Below the pieces are notes generated by a model that had not been told where the DNA came from, searched no databases, and saw only the letters and a program-made list of their open reading frames with translations. Shown in pieces: positions 1 through 6,550 of a DNA stretch of 10,445 bases (its first letter is position 1; each line of letters begins with the position of its first letter). The translations under genes were made by a program, and so were the position numbers. Origin of the DNA: Campylobacterota bacterium (lineage in GTDB: Bacteria; Campylobacterota; Campylobacteria; Campylobacterales; Sulfurimonadaceae); the NCBI GenBank assembly GCA_013153755.1, contig JAADDU010000155.1, forward strand, positions 1-10,445. The letters are read 5' to 3'.

Positions 1-2
1 AT

Positions 3-214
3 ACTTTACAATTACAAGTTGATGATTCAATTTTTGATAAATTTATGGGGTTTTAGATAGCTTACCGAAAGAAAAAATATCTGTAATGGACGAATCAAAT
101 TCTATCTCTTTTGAAGAAGCAAAAATAAAAGTTCAAAATGCAATTAACAATATTTCAGATGACAATGGTATTGAAATTGATGATGCATTTGATAAAATTC
201 TTAATCTTAAATGA
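3..214 (+). pseudogene. RelB-like antitoxin remnant, 5' partial and frameshifted
   Basis: The coding text starts outside the window. Positions 3-53 read TLQLQVDDSIFDKFMGF and then hit TAG at 54-56. Moving by one base after the GGGG/TTTT runs (47-54) gives DSLPKEKISVMDES and a continuous acidic frame to TGA at 212-214 (ending DDAFDKILNLK). The sense of both halves, the acidic helical character, and the ATGA overlap with a RelE-like start codon fit an antitoxin of the RelB type that would bind and neutralise the downstream toxin. The break is one missing base in a homopolymer, so a sequencing error is possible. However, the partner toxin is also truncated, which favours real decay. The family assignment rests on composition and gene order, not on a diagnostic motif. 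Confidence 0.62.
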
Positions 215-291
215 CCTATACAATTATTGTTGAGCCAGAAGCTTTAAAAGAGTTATTAAATTCGACAGCCACTTTCCAAAAATCCATATAA
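211..291 (+). pseudogene. Truncated RelE/ParE-family toxin, N-terminal stub
   Basis: A 26-codon frame starts at ATG 211, overlapping the antitoxin stop by ATGA, which is the normal coupling in relBE-type operons. It begins MTYTIIVEPEALKELLN, the usual first strand and helix of RelE/ParE-superfamily toxins (whose full length is about 85-95 residues). The rest (STATFQKSI, stop TAA 289-291) has no toxin character, so homology appears to end near position 261. The catalytic or ribosome-contact residues of RelE toxins lie in the missing C-terminal half, so it cannot be active. The sequence from about 262 onward is probably the native upstream region of uvrB, which would put a deletion or rearrangement junction at about 260. 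Confidence 0.68.
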
Positions 292-314
292 AATCCTAAC
301 TATTTCCAACCATC

Positions 315-323
315 TGCTATAAT
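315..323 (+). promoter_or_regulatory. Extended -10 promoter of uvrB, probably leaderless
   Basis: TGCTATAAT is a perfect extended -10 (TG at 315-316, TATAAT 318-323). No convincing -35 is visible, as is usual for Campylobacterota sigma-70 promoters. Transcription would be expected to start about 7 bases after the box, at about 330-331, which coincides with the ATG at 331. No Shine-Dalgarno sequence lies before that ATG. Confidence 0.66.
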
Positions 324-330
324 TGTGACA

Positions 331-2313
331 ATGAAAAAAGAGATAAACTTTAAAGCACATACACCATATAAACCAGCAGGTGACCAACCTAAAGCTATAG
401 AAACTTTAACTAAAAGTATTCTTGATGGTAATCGTTACCAAACACTTGAGGGTGTGACGGGTAGTGGTAAAACATACACTATGGCGAAAGTTATAGAGAA
501 TGTTAAGATGCCTACTATCATCATGACACATAACAAAACTTTAGCGGCTCAGTTGTACTCTGAGTTTCGTTCTTTTTTTCCTGATGCTCATGTTGAGTAT
601 TTTGTTTCGTATTATGATTACTATCAGCCGGAGGCTTACATACCTCGTCAAGATCTGTTTATAGAAAAAGATAGTGCTATCAATGATGAGCTAGAGCGTA
701 TGAGGCTATCATCTACTGCAAATCTTCTCTCTTATGATGATGTTATAGTTATCGCATCTGTTTCTGCTAACTATGGTTTAGGAGATCCAGAGGAGTACTT
801 AAATATGGTTCAAGCTCTTGAAGTTGGAGATGAGATAAACCAGAAAAAACTTCTTCTTCGTCTTGTTGAGATGGGCTACTCTCGAAACGATACTTACTTT
901 GATAGTGGGCATATCCGTGTAAATGGAGAGAGTTTAGATATATATCCACCATATTTTGAGCAAGAAGCTATACGCATAGAATTTTTTGGAGATGAGATAG
1001 AGGCTATCTATACTTTTGAAGTGATAGACAACAAAAAACTAGAAGAACATAAAAAGTTTACCATCTATGCTTGTTCACAGTTTAGTGTAAGTCAAGAAAA
1101 AATGGCAGTTGCGATTAAGAGAATCGAAGAGGAGCTAGACGATAGACTAGCATACTTTCAATCAGCTGGAAAACTACTAGAATACCAAAGACTAAAACAA
1201 AGAGTTGAGTTTGATTTGGAGATGTTGCAAACTACAGGGATGTGTAAGGGAGTAGAAAATTACTCTCGCCTTTTAACAAACAAAAAACCAGGAGAAGCTC
1301 CTTTTACTCTTTTAGATTATTTTGCACAAAACAACAAAGAGTATCTTGTTATCGTTGATGAAAGCCATGTTTCACTACCTCAATATCGTGGAATGTATGC
1401 AGGGGATAGAGCTAGAAAAGAGGTTCTTGTAGATTATGGTTTTAGACTTCCATCAGCACTTGACAACCGTCCTCTTATGGCAGAAGAGTATATAAATAAA
1501 GCTCCACACTATCTTTTTGTATCAGCAACCCCAGCAGAGTATGAGCTTGAGATGTCAGCTGTAAAAGCAGAGCAGATTATCCGTCCTACTGGTCTTCTTG
1601 ACCCTATTTTAGAGATAAAAACATCAGATAATCAAGTAGAAGACATACATGATGAGATAAAAGGGATAGTAGCTAAAAATGAGAGAGTTCTCATAACGGT
1701 ACTAACTAAAAAAATGGCAGAAGCACTTACAAAATATCTTGCAGATTTAGGAATAAAAGTCCAATATATGCACTCAGATATTGATACTATAGAGAGAAAC
1801 CAAATCATCCGTGCATTGCGACTTGGAGAGTTTGATGTACTTATAGGGATAAATCTTCTTCGTGAAGGGCTTGATTTACCTGAAGTTTCACTTGTAGCCA
1901 TTTTAGATGCAGATAAAGAGGGGTTTTTAAGAAGTGAGACTGCTCTTATCCAAACCATCGGTAGAGGTGCTAGAAATGCAAATGGTAGAGTAATCTTATA
2001 TGCAAATCGTATCACTAAATCTATGCAAAAAGCGATAGATACAACAACTCAAAGAAGAAAGATTCAAGAAGCACATAATAAAAAACATGGTATCACCCCT
2101 ACAACTACGATTCGTAAGCTCGATGAGAACCTAAAGCTAGAAGAACATGGAGATATTTACCAAAAACATAAAAAAATGGATAAAATGCCAGCATCAGAAA
2201 AAAAAGCGATAACAAAAGAGTTAATGCTTAAGATGAAAGCAGCTGCAAAAGAGTTAAACTTTGAAGAAGCAGCAAGACTTCGTGATGAAATTACAAAAAT
2301 AAAAAAATTATAG
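331..2313 (+). CDS. uvrB: UvrABC system protein B (excinuclease subunit)
   Basis: UvrB is the damage-verifying ATPase of nucleotide excision repair. It is loaded on DNA by UvrA and then recruits UvrC for incision. The 660-residue product is the usual length. Residues counted from ATG 331: Walker A GVTGSGKT at 41-48; the beta-hairpin that clamps one DNA strand, [13 protein letters not shown], at 93-105; Walker B region VIVDESH at 340-346; SATP at 398-401; helicase motifs HSDIDTIER (481-489), [11 protein letters not shown] (508-518) and QTIGRGARN (541-549); and a C-terminal UVR domain (about 623-660, [13 protein letters not shown]) that contacts UvrC. A GTG at 325 is in frame two codons earlier, but it sits 1 base after the -10 box and could not be transcribed from that promoter, so ATG 331 is preferred. 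The dedA-like gene follows after 12 bases, probably co-transcribed. Confidence 0.98.
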   Translation: MKKEINFKAHTPYKPAGDQPKAIETLTKSILDGNRYQTLEGVTGSGKTYTMAKVIENVKMPTIIMTHNKTLAAQLYSEFRSFFPDAHVEYFVSYYDYYQPEAYIPRQDLFIEKDSAINDELERMRLSSTANLLSYDDVIVIASVSANYGLGDPEEYLNMVQALEVGDEINQKKLLLRLVEMGYSRNDTYFDSGHIRVNGESLDIYPPYFEQEAIRIEFFGDEIEAIYTFEVIDNKKLEEHKKFTIYACSQFSVSQEKMAVAIKRIEEELDDRLAYFQSAGKLLEYQRLKQRVEFDLEMLQTTGMCKGVENYSRLLTNKKPGEAPFTLLDYFAQNNKEYLVIVDESHVSLPQYRGMYAGDRARKEVLVDYGFRLPSALDNRPLMAEEYINKAPHYLFVSATPAEYELEMSAVKAEQIIRPTGLLDPILEIKTSDNQVEDIHDEIKGIVAKNERVLITVLTKKMAEALTKYLADLGIKVQYMHSDIDTIERNQIIRALRLGEFDVLIGINLLREGLDLPEVSLVAILDADKEGFLRSETALIQTIGRGARNANGRVILYANRITKSMQKAIDTTTQRRKIQEAHNKKHGITPTTTIRKLDENLKLEEHGDIYQKHKKMDKMPASEKKAITKELMLKMKAAAKELNFEEAARLRDEITKIKKL

Positions 2314-2325
2314 GATATTTAAAAT

Positions 2326-2889
2326 ATGGAAGATACTTTTAGTAACTTAGCAACTTATGGATATATAGGACTTTTTCTTTACTCTCTTGGTGGTGGATTT
2401 ATCGCACTTGTGGGTGCTGGAGTTTTGTCATTTATGGGAAAAATGGATTTAACAACCTCTATGAGTGTAGCTTTTGTAGCTAATGCTTTAGGAGATATGT
2501 TACTTTTATATATGGCTCGATATCAAAAAAGTATGATGATGGAGGGGCTTAAAAAACATAGAAGAAAACTAGCTCTTGCACATATAATGATGAAAAAAAA
2601 TGGCTCTTGGATAATCCTAATTCAAAAGTTTGTTTATGGTATAAAAACTCTTATCCCTATAGCTATAGGACTTACTAAATATGATGCTAAAAAGTTTGCA
2701 ATACTCAATGTTTTAAGTGCTGGGATTTGGGCTTTAGTATTTGGACTTGGTAGTTACTATTCTGGTGCTATACTTGTAGAGTTTGCAAAAATAATAGGCG
2801 ATAAACCTTGGATAGCACCTGTCATCTTAGTAGTATTTGGTGGAGCTTTGTGGCTATATATGGAAAAGGCCACGAAAAGAAAAAGATAG
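2326..2889 (+). CDS. DedA-family (SNARE-associated/VTT) inner membrane protein
   Basis: The 187-residue product has several hydrophobic segments (about 12-37, 44-64, 95-115, 124-150, 162-179) and ends in a basic tail, KATKRKR. The block QKFVYGIKTLIPIAIGLTK (100-118) followed by KKFAILNVLSAGIWA matches the conserved second half of the DedA/VTT domain. Characterised members of this superfamily move undecaprenyl phosphate or other phospholipids across the membrane and support proton-motive force. The usual arginines of the FxRxxPxxR motif are replaced here (FVYGIKTLIP), and the N-terminal reentrant loop is GGGFIALVGAG with no acidic residue. It is therefore a divergent subgroup and its substrate is not predictable. 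It begins 12 bases after uvrB; TAGGA at 2311-2315 is a weak, distant ribosome binding site. The last codons are part of a terminator hairpin. Confidence 0.85.
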   Translation: MEDTFSNLATYGYIGLFLYSLGGGFIALVGAGVLSFMGKMDLTTSMSVAFVANALGDMLLLYMARYQKSMMMEGLKKHRRKLALAHIMMKKNGSWIILIQKFVYGIKTLIPIAIGLTKYDAKKFAILNVLSAGIWALVFGLGSYYSGAILVEFAKIIGDKPWIAPVILVVFGGALWLYMEKATKRKR

Positions 2890-2908
2890 GTTATTTTCCT
2901 ATCTTTTT
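2880..2908. terminator. Bidirectional rho-independent terminator between convergent genes
   Basis: AAAAAGATAGG (2880-2890), a 7-base loop TTATTTT, then CCTATCTTTTT (2898-2908) form a perfect 11-bp inverted repeat. It carries an A run on one side and a T run on the other, so it reads as hairpin plus U tract in both directions. It covers the dedA-like stop codon (2887-2889) and the last codons of the opposing nosL-like gene. The stem has few G/C pairs, as expected in an AT-rich genome. Confidence 0.82.
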
Positions 2909-3328
2909 AACCCTTTTTACAACTTCTTTAAAGTCCACAACCTCTTCACCATCTTTAATACTATCTTTAGATTTATGAGCCGAAAAACCATAAGCCATAG
3001 GTGTTATGTTATTTGTGTCATAAAAAGCTTTTCTAGCATCTATCCATTCACCTGTAATTACATCAGTAATCCAAATAACAGCCTCATTTTTCCATTTTAT
3101 ATGTTCATCATCAAACCATAAAACCATACATCCTAAATCATCAAACATATATTTTTTACCTGTATTTGGGTCTATAACTTGAGCTGTATTATGTCTATCA
3201 CTTACCACCATGACACATCTAGCACACATATCTCTATCCCAGTGGACTTTAGCTACACCTGTATCTACTTTTTTTTCACATCCCAAAGTAAAAAACAACA
3301 TAAAACTTATCAATAAAAATTTAACCAT
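2891..3328 (-). CDS. NosL-like copper-binding lipoprotein
   Basis: The 145-residue product has a lipoprotein signal, with lipobox TLGC and lipidated Cys17. The segment DMCARCVMVVSDRHNTAQ (33-50), with Cys35, Cys38 and Met40, is the metal-binding block of the NosL family. DDLGCMVLWF (63-72), WIDARKAFY (95-103) and TPMAYGFSAH (109-118) match other conserved family blocks. NosL from nos operons binds Cu(I) and helps mature nitrous oxide reductase. No other nos gene is in the window, so this copy stands alone and could serve another cuproprotein; function is inferred from family only. An AAGGG ribosome binding site ends about 5 bases before ATG 3328. It follows recG on the same strand after 50 bases but has its own promoter-like sequence. 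Confidence 0.85.
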   Translation of the reverse strand: MVKFLLISFMLFFTLGCEKKVDTGVAKVHWDRDMCARCVMVVSDRHNTAQVIDPNTGKKYMFDDLGCMVLWFDDEHIKWKNEAVIWITDVITGEWIDARKAFYDTNNITPMAYGFSAHKSKDSIKDGEEVVDFKEVVKRVKKIGK

Positions 3329-3349
3329 TAAAACCCTTTTTTTAAGACA

Positions 3350-3358
3350 ATCATAGCA
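3350..3358 (-). promoter_or_regulatory. Extended -10 of the nosL-like gene
   Basis: On the minus strand the sequence is TGCTATGAT, one base from the TGCTATAAT seen before uvrB and nadA. Transcription would begin near 3343 and give a leader of about 15 bases containing the AAGGG ribosome binding site. No clear -35 is visible. Confidence 0.5.
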
Positions 3359-3378
3359 AAACAGAGTTACTATGACAA

Positions 3379-5163
3379 CTATTTTTTTAAATCTTCTTTC
3401 AAAGTGCTTACTATCTTTTCATCTTGAGCCAAATCAACCCACTTAAATTCAAGTCCACTTTGAGAACTACCACCTAAAAGGTCACCACTTTTTCTAAATG
3501 CTAAATCAAGATTTGCTATATCAAAACCACTTTTTGTTTCTACAAACTTTTCAAGTCGTTTAGATGCAGTGGTATTTGTATATAGATAACAATACCCTTT
3601 AAGCCCTGTTCTACTCACCCTACCCCTTAACTGATGAAGAGTTGACAACCCTAACCTCTCAGCCCCAACGATAACAACAGTAGTAAGTCTAGGTAAAGAT
3701 ATACCCACTTCAACAACAGTTGTGGCTATAAGAATCTTCCCCTCATCTCTAAAATTAAGTAAAACTTCCTCTTTTTGTTTGTCTTTACCATGTGTAATAT
3801 AAACATCATCAAAATTCTTTTCCCAATACCCACGAGCCTCTTCTATACTCTGATACTCTAAAGCATCACTTTGTTCTACTAAAGGGTAAACGATTAAAAC
3901 TTGGTTATTTTTTGCTATCTCTAGTTTTATATGTTCTAAGAGCTCTTTAAAATCACTTTTACCTATAACTTTAGAGTCTATATCTTTTGTAAAAGGGGTT
4001 GAAGTTATCAAACTCACATCTATATGAGCAGTTTCTATCATAGCTTGAGTTCTAGGTATGGGTGTTGCACTAAATTGTAGATAATGTGGTTTTTTACTAC
4101 CTTCACTTACTAGTTTTTCGAGCATATTTCTTTGCAAAGTACCAAAACGATGTTGTTCATCTACCATAACAAGCACTGCATCTGGCAACTCTCTGTATAA
4201 AAGTGCATGAGTTCCTATGATAAAATCAAACTCTTTTAAATCCACTTTTTTAGTCTTATTTGTAACCAAAACAGTTTTAACATTTGGTAAAAATTTTTGA
4301 GCCTCTTCAAAAAGCTGATTTGCTAGTATAGTTGTTGGAGCCATTAAAATAGAACGATATGGAAGTGCCATATATGCTGAAGCTAAGATAACCATAGTCT
4401 TTCCACTTCCCACATCACCAACAACCATCCGTTTAGATGCAGTGCTTTTTGCAAAATCTTTTCTTATATCGTTGATGGCATCTAACTGCTCATTTGTTAA
4501 TTTAAAAGGTAATGTATCTATCCATTTTTGTGGTTGTGTTTCTATACTTTTTATAGAATCAAAATATCTTCTTTTTTTAGATAGTTTTTTCATATATATA
4601 AAGAGTTCTAGGTATTTAAGTGCATCTAAAAGCACTGCATCTAACTCTTTTTTTATAGTTGTTGGAAAATGAAGTTTTAAAATTTCACTACAAATACTTT
4701 CTTTTAAACCCTCATCTAAAAGCTTTTCTATGGTTAAATTGTTTTGAACAAATCTATACATAACATCACTTCTAAGTTGACATTTATACTTTGGTATTAT
4801 TGTACCTATATTTGTAACTTTTTTTGGCATACTCATACTGCATCTACCCATTTTACAATCTATAACACCATAAAAGTAGTCTCTATCTCCAACCTTAAAC
4901 TGATGTGTCATATATGGTTTTGGACGAAAAATCACACCATGGACAACATGACCTAAATTATGAGCAAAAAAGGTTATCTGTAAGGAGTTAGGTGTACGAC
5001 AAAAAGACTCAATACTAGCATCGATAAGCTGAGCTTTATCCATAAGTATCTCATCATGTAGTGTTAAATCTTCATAAGAATTTGGTATAACAAGAAGTAA
5101 TTCACTCCAACTATCTATACCAAGCTTGTCAAATTTTGTTTTTTGCTCTTTTGTTAAATCCAT
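3379..5163 (-). CDS. recG: ATP-dependent DNA helicase RecG, short form
   Basis: RecG is the superfamily 2 helicase that remodels stalled forks and branch-migrates Holliday junctions. Visible motifs: Walker A GDVGSGKT (249-256), APTTILANQ (275-283), DEQHRFG (335-341, the RecG form of the DEAD box), SATPIPRT (365-372), TTVVEVGISLP (481-491), QLRGRVSR (511-518), and the RecG C-terminal block RKSGDLLGGSSQSG (557-570). At 594 residues it is about 100 shorter than E. coli RecG (693). The shortfall is N-terminal, where the wedge (OB-fold) domain lies in residues about 40-130. Short forms are normal in Campylobacterota. ATG 5163 has no Shine-Dalgarno sequence; a TATAAT ends 7 bases before it, suggesting a leaderless transcript. 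flhB lies 59 bases upstream on the same strand. Confidence 0.95.
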   Translation of the reverse strand: MDLTKEQKTKFDKLGIDSWSELLLVIPNSYEDLTLHDEILMDKAQLIDASIESFCRTPNSLQITFFAHNLGHVVHGVIFRPKPYMTHQFKVGDRDYFYGVIDCKMGRCSMSMPKKVTNIGTIIPKYKCQLRSDVMYRFVQNNLTIEKLLDEGLKESICSEILKLHFPTTIKKELDAVLLDALKYLELFIYMKKLSKKRRYFDSIKSIETQPQKWIDTLPFKLTNEQLDAINDIRKDFAKSTASKRMVVGDVGSGKTMVILASAYMALPYRSILMAPTTILANQLFEEAQKFLPNVKTVLVTNKTKKVDLKEFDFIIGTHALLYRELPDAVLVMVDEQHRFGTLQRNMLEKLVSEGSKKPHYLQFSATPIPRTQAMIETAHIDVSLITSTPFTKDIDSKVIGKSDFKELLEHIKLEIAKNNQVLIVYPLVEQSDALEYQSIEEARGYWEKNFDDVYITHGKDKQKEEVLLNFRDEGKILIATTVVEVGISLPRLTTVVIVGAERLGLSTLHQLRGRVSRTGLKGYCYLYTNTTASKRLEKFVETKSGFDIANLDLAFRKSGDLLGGSSQSGLEFKWVDLAQDEKIVSTLKEDLKK

Positions 5164-5170
5164 AATGACG

Positions 5171-5176
5171 ATTATA
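5171..5176 (-). promoter_or_regulatory. -10 box of recG, probably leaderless
   Basis: TATAAT on the minus strand is separated from ATG 5163 by exactly 7 bases (CGTCATT), so the expected start of transcription is the A of the ATG or its neighbour. There is no TG extension. A TTGAAG lies 19 bases upstream as a possible but badly spaced -35. This is the same geometry as uvrB. Confidence 0.5.
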
Positions 5177-5199
5177 TTTAAAATTTATAAAAATACTTC

Positions 5200-5224
5200 A
5201 AAATATGGCAATTTGTCATATTTT
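5200..5224 (-). terminator. Candidate hairpin at the end of flhB
   Basis: AAAATATG (5200-5207) and CATATTTT (5217-5224) form an 8-bp inverted repeat around a 9-base centre, extendable by CA/TG after one mismatch. It overlaps the flhB stop codon (5223-5225). The following minus-strand bases are T-rich but broken (TATTTTGAAGTATTTTT), and the stem is almost all A/T, so termination would be weak. If it works, it separates flhB from recG transcription. Confidence 0.38.
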
Positions 5225-6272
5225 AATTTTTATTCATCTTATAAACATAAGCTAAAACCTCTGCAACAGCTGAAAAAAGCTCCTCTGGGATTGGTTTTTC
5301 AACCTCTACATCTGCATATAGTGACCTCGCAAGTGGAGGGTTTTGAACTATATGTACACCATTTTCTCTTGCTATTTTTTTGATTTGTTGTGCTATATTA
5401 TCCATCCCTTTAGCTACTACATAAGGGGCTCTTTTACTCTCTTCATATTTTAGTGCAACTGCATAGTGAGTTGGATTTGTTATAACGACATCAGCATTTG
5501 GAACTTCTGCCATCATCCTTTTTCTTGATGCCTCCATTTGGATTTGACGGATTTTACCTTTTATAAGAGGGTCTCCCTCCATATTTTTCATCTCATCTTT
5601 TATCTCTTGTTTACTCATCTTTAAACCATCAAAGTACTGCTTTCTTACTATGATTATATCTATAGTAGCAAAAACAAAGATGATAAAAAGCATCACTAGA
5701 GATATGATTATAGCTTTATCACTCAACCATTCTAACTGCTTAGACAAACTAAAAAGTGCTACTGTTGGAAGCTCTGTTATAAAATAAAAAAAGAATAAAA
5801 ATCCAACTCCTAAAGTTGTAAAAGATTTAAAAGTAACTTTTACTCCTTCTATGAGCTTTTTCATAGAAAAAAGGTTTTTAGTTCCCTTTATAGGGTCTAT
5901 CTTTTTAAAGTCTGGCATAACAGCCTTAGTAGTAAATAAGAATCCAAACTGAGCTAAAGCAGCAACTACACCTGAGATAGCAACTGCTATAGCTAAAGGC
6001 ATAATGATAAGAAGAAACTCTTTCATAGTAACAAAAGCTATATCTATCATAGAAACTTTAGTGAGTGTCATACCTACAAGAGAAAAATAGTACTTAAAAA
6101 GTGCTAAAACATGCGAACCCATATATGGAAAAAGCATCAATATAGCTAAAATCGCCACAAAAAGGGTTATGACCCCTGAAGCATCTTGTGACTTAGGGAC
6201 ATTACCCTCTTTTCTGGCATCTTCTATCTTCTTGGGGGTGGGTTCTTCTGTTTTTTCAGCATCATCTGCCAT
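5223..6272 (-). CDS. flhB: Flagellar type III secretion export-gate protein FlhB
   Basis: FlhB sits in the inner membrane at the flagellar export gate. Its cytoplasmic domain cleaves itself to switch export from rod/hook to filament substrates. The 349-residue product shows the conserved start EKTEEPTPKKIEDARKEGNV (6-25), transmembrane segments at about 33-54, 84-115, 150-172 and 186-209, a linker with the FlhB signature YFDGLKMSKQEIKDE (213-227), and the autocleavage site NPTH at 266-269 within ITNPTHYAVAL. It ends PIPEELFSAVAEVLAYVYK, as in family members. The NPTH motif is intact, so cleavage should work. Length is normal. No other flagellar gene is adjacent. Upstream sequence (AAAGATGAACT before ATG 6272) has only a weak ribosome binding site. 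I found no clear sigma-28 or sigma-54 promoter, and the upstream 200 bases are occupied by a toxin remnant. Confidence 0.97.
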   Translation of the reverse strand: MADDAEKTEEPTPKKIEDARKEGNVPKSQDASGVITLFVAILAILMLFPYMGSHVLALFKYYFSLVGMTLTKVSMIDIAFVTMKEFLLIIMPLAIAVAISGVVAALAQFGFLFTTKAVMPDFKKIDPIKGTKNLFSMKKLIEGVKVTFKSFTTLGVGFLFFFYFITELPTVALFSLSKQLEWLSDKAIIISLVMLFIIFVFATIDIIIVRKQYFDGLKMSKQEIKDEMKNMEGDPLIKGKIRQIQMEASRKRMMAEVPNADVVITNPTHYAVALKYEESKRAPYVVAKGMDNIAQQIKKIARENGVHIVQNPPLARSLYADVEVEKPIPEELFSAVAEVLAYVYKMNKN

Positions 6273-6282
6273 AGTTCATCTT

Positions 6283-6490
6283 TATATATAATCTAAAATT
6301 TAGTACAACAACAATAAGTTTTTTATCTTCAATCAAATAAAATAGTATATAATTGCCAACTCTATATCTATAATAACCTTCAAGCTTACCTTTAAATAAA
6401 TTTTTTAATGTAAGGTTTGCATATCACAACTTCTTTTAGATATTTTTTATAATTATAGCTAAAATTTATTTTTTTCTTTAAGACATTTTA
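6283..6490 (-). pseudogene. RelE/ParE-family toxin remnant, C-terminal half
   Basis: On the minus strand, positions 6390-6298 read GKLEGYYRYRVGNYI followed by LFYLIEDKKLIVVVLN. This is the typical C-terminal strand region of RelE-superfamily toxins (family pattern: LKGKLxGYYRxRVGxYRxxY, then IEDxKLIVxVxxIxHR). The basic residues of YYRYRVG correspond to the family's active or binding face. The terminal HR is degenerate (FRLYI). The frame is closed upstream by TGA at 6426-6424. A different frame (6487-6395) gives KKYLKEVVICKPYIKKFI, which could be the preceding part of the same toxin after a frameshift near 6395. No start codon or antitoxin lies directly upstream. The remnant's frame runs into the start of flhB, so it is not expressed as a functional protein. 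Confidence 0.72.
6452..6460 (-). promoter_or_regulatory. Possible -10 upstream of flhB
   Basis: AGCTATAAT on the minus strand matches the local TGCTATAAT promoter form except for the T of the TG. It lies inside the toxin remnant and would give flhB a leader of about 170 bases. It could instead be a chance match in very AT-rich sequence. Confidence 0.25.
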
Positions 6491-6550
6491 GAAAATTATT
6501 ATTTGAAACAAATTGATGTATAAGCATCTAAATAGTATTTTCTCCAACTC

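Noticed and set aside
325..330. GTG start of uvrB
   Set aside because: It is 1 base after the -10 box and so upstream of the expected transcript start; ATG 331 gives the standard N-terminus.
767..2015. Minus-strand open frames of 61 and 127 codons inside uvrB
   Set aside because: Lie wholly inside a certain gene, have no ribosome binding site or family-like sequence, and are shadows.
2837..3121. Plus-strand open frame of 94 codons across the dedA end and the nosL-like gene
   Set aside because: Overlaps two well-supported genes and passes through the terminator; composition is that of an antisense shadow.
4442..5383. Plus-strand open frames of 70-85 codons opposite recG and flhB
   Set aside because: Antisense shadows of strongly conserved genes, with no independent evidence.
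6280..6300. Sigma-28 or sigma-54 flagellar promoter before flhB
   Set aside because: No GG-N10-GC or sigma-28-like -10/-35 pair could be found immediately upstream.
6376..6418. AACCTT/AAGGTT and CTTAC/GTAAG inverted arms upstream of flhB
   Set aside because: Short arms with 20-30 base centres inside the toxin remnant; likely chance in AT-rich DNA.
6273..6550. CRISPR, tRNA or small RNA in the flhB upstream gap
   Set aside because: No direct repeats with spacers and no cloverleaf seen; the interval is explained by the toxin remnant.
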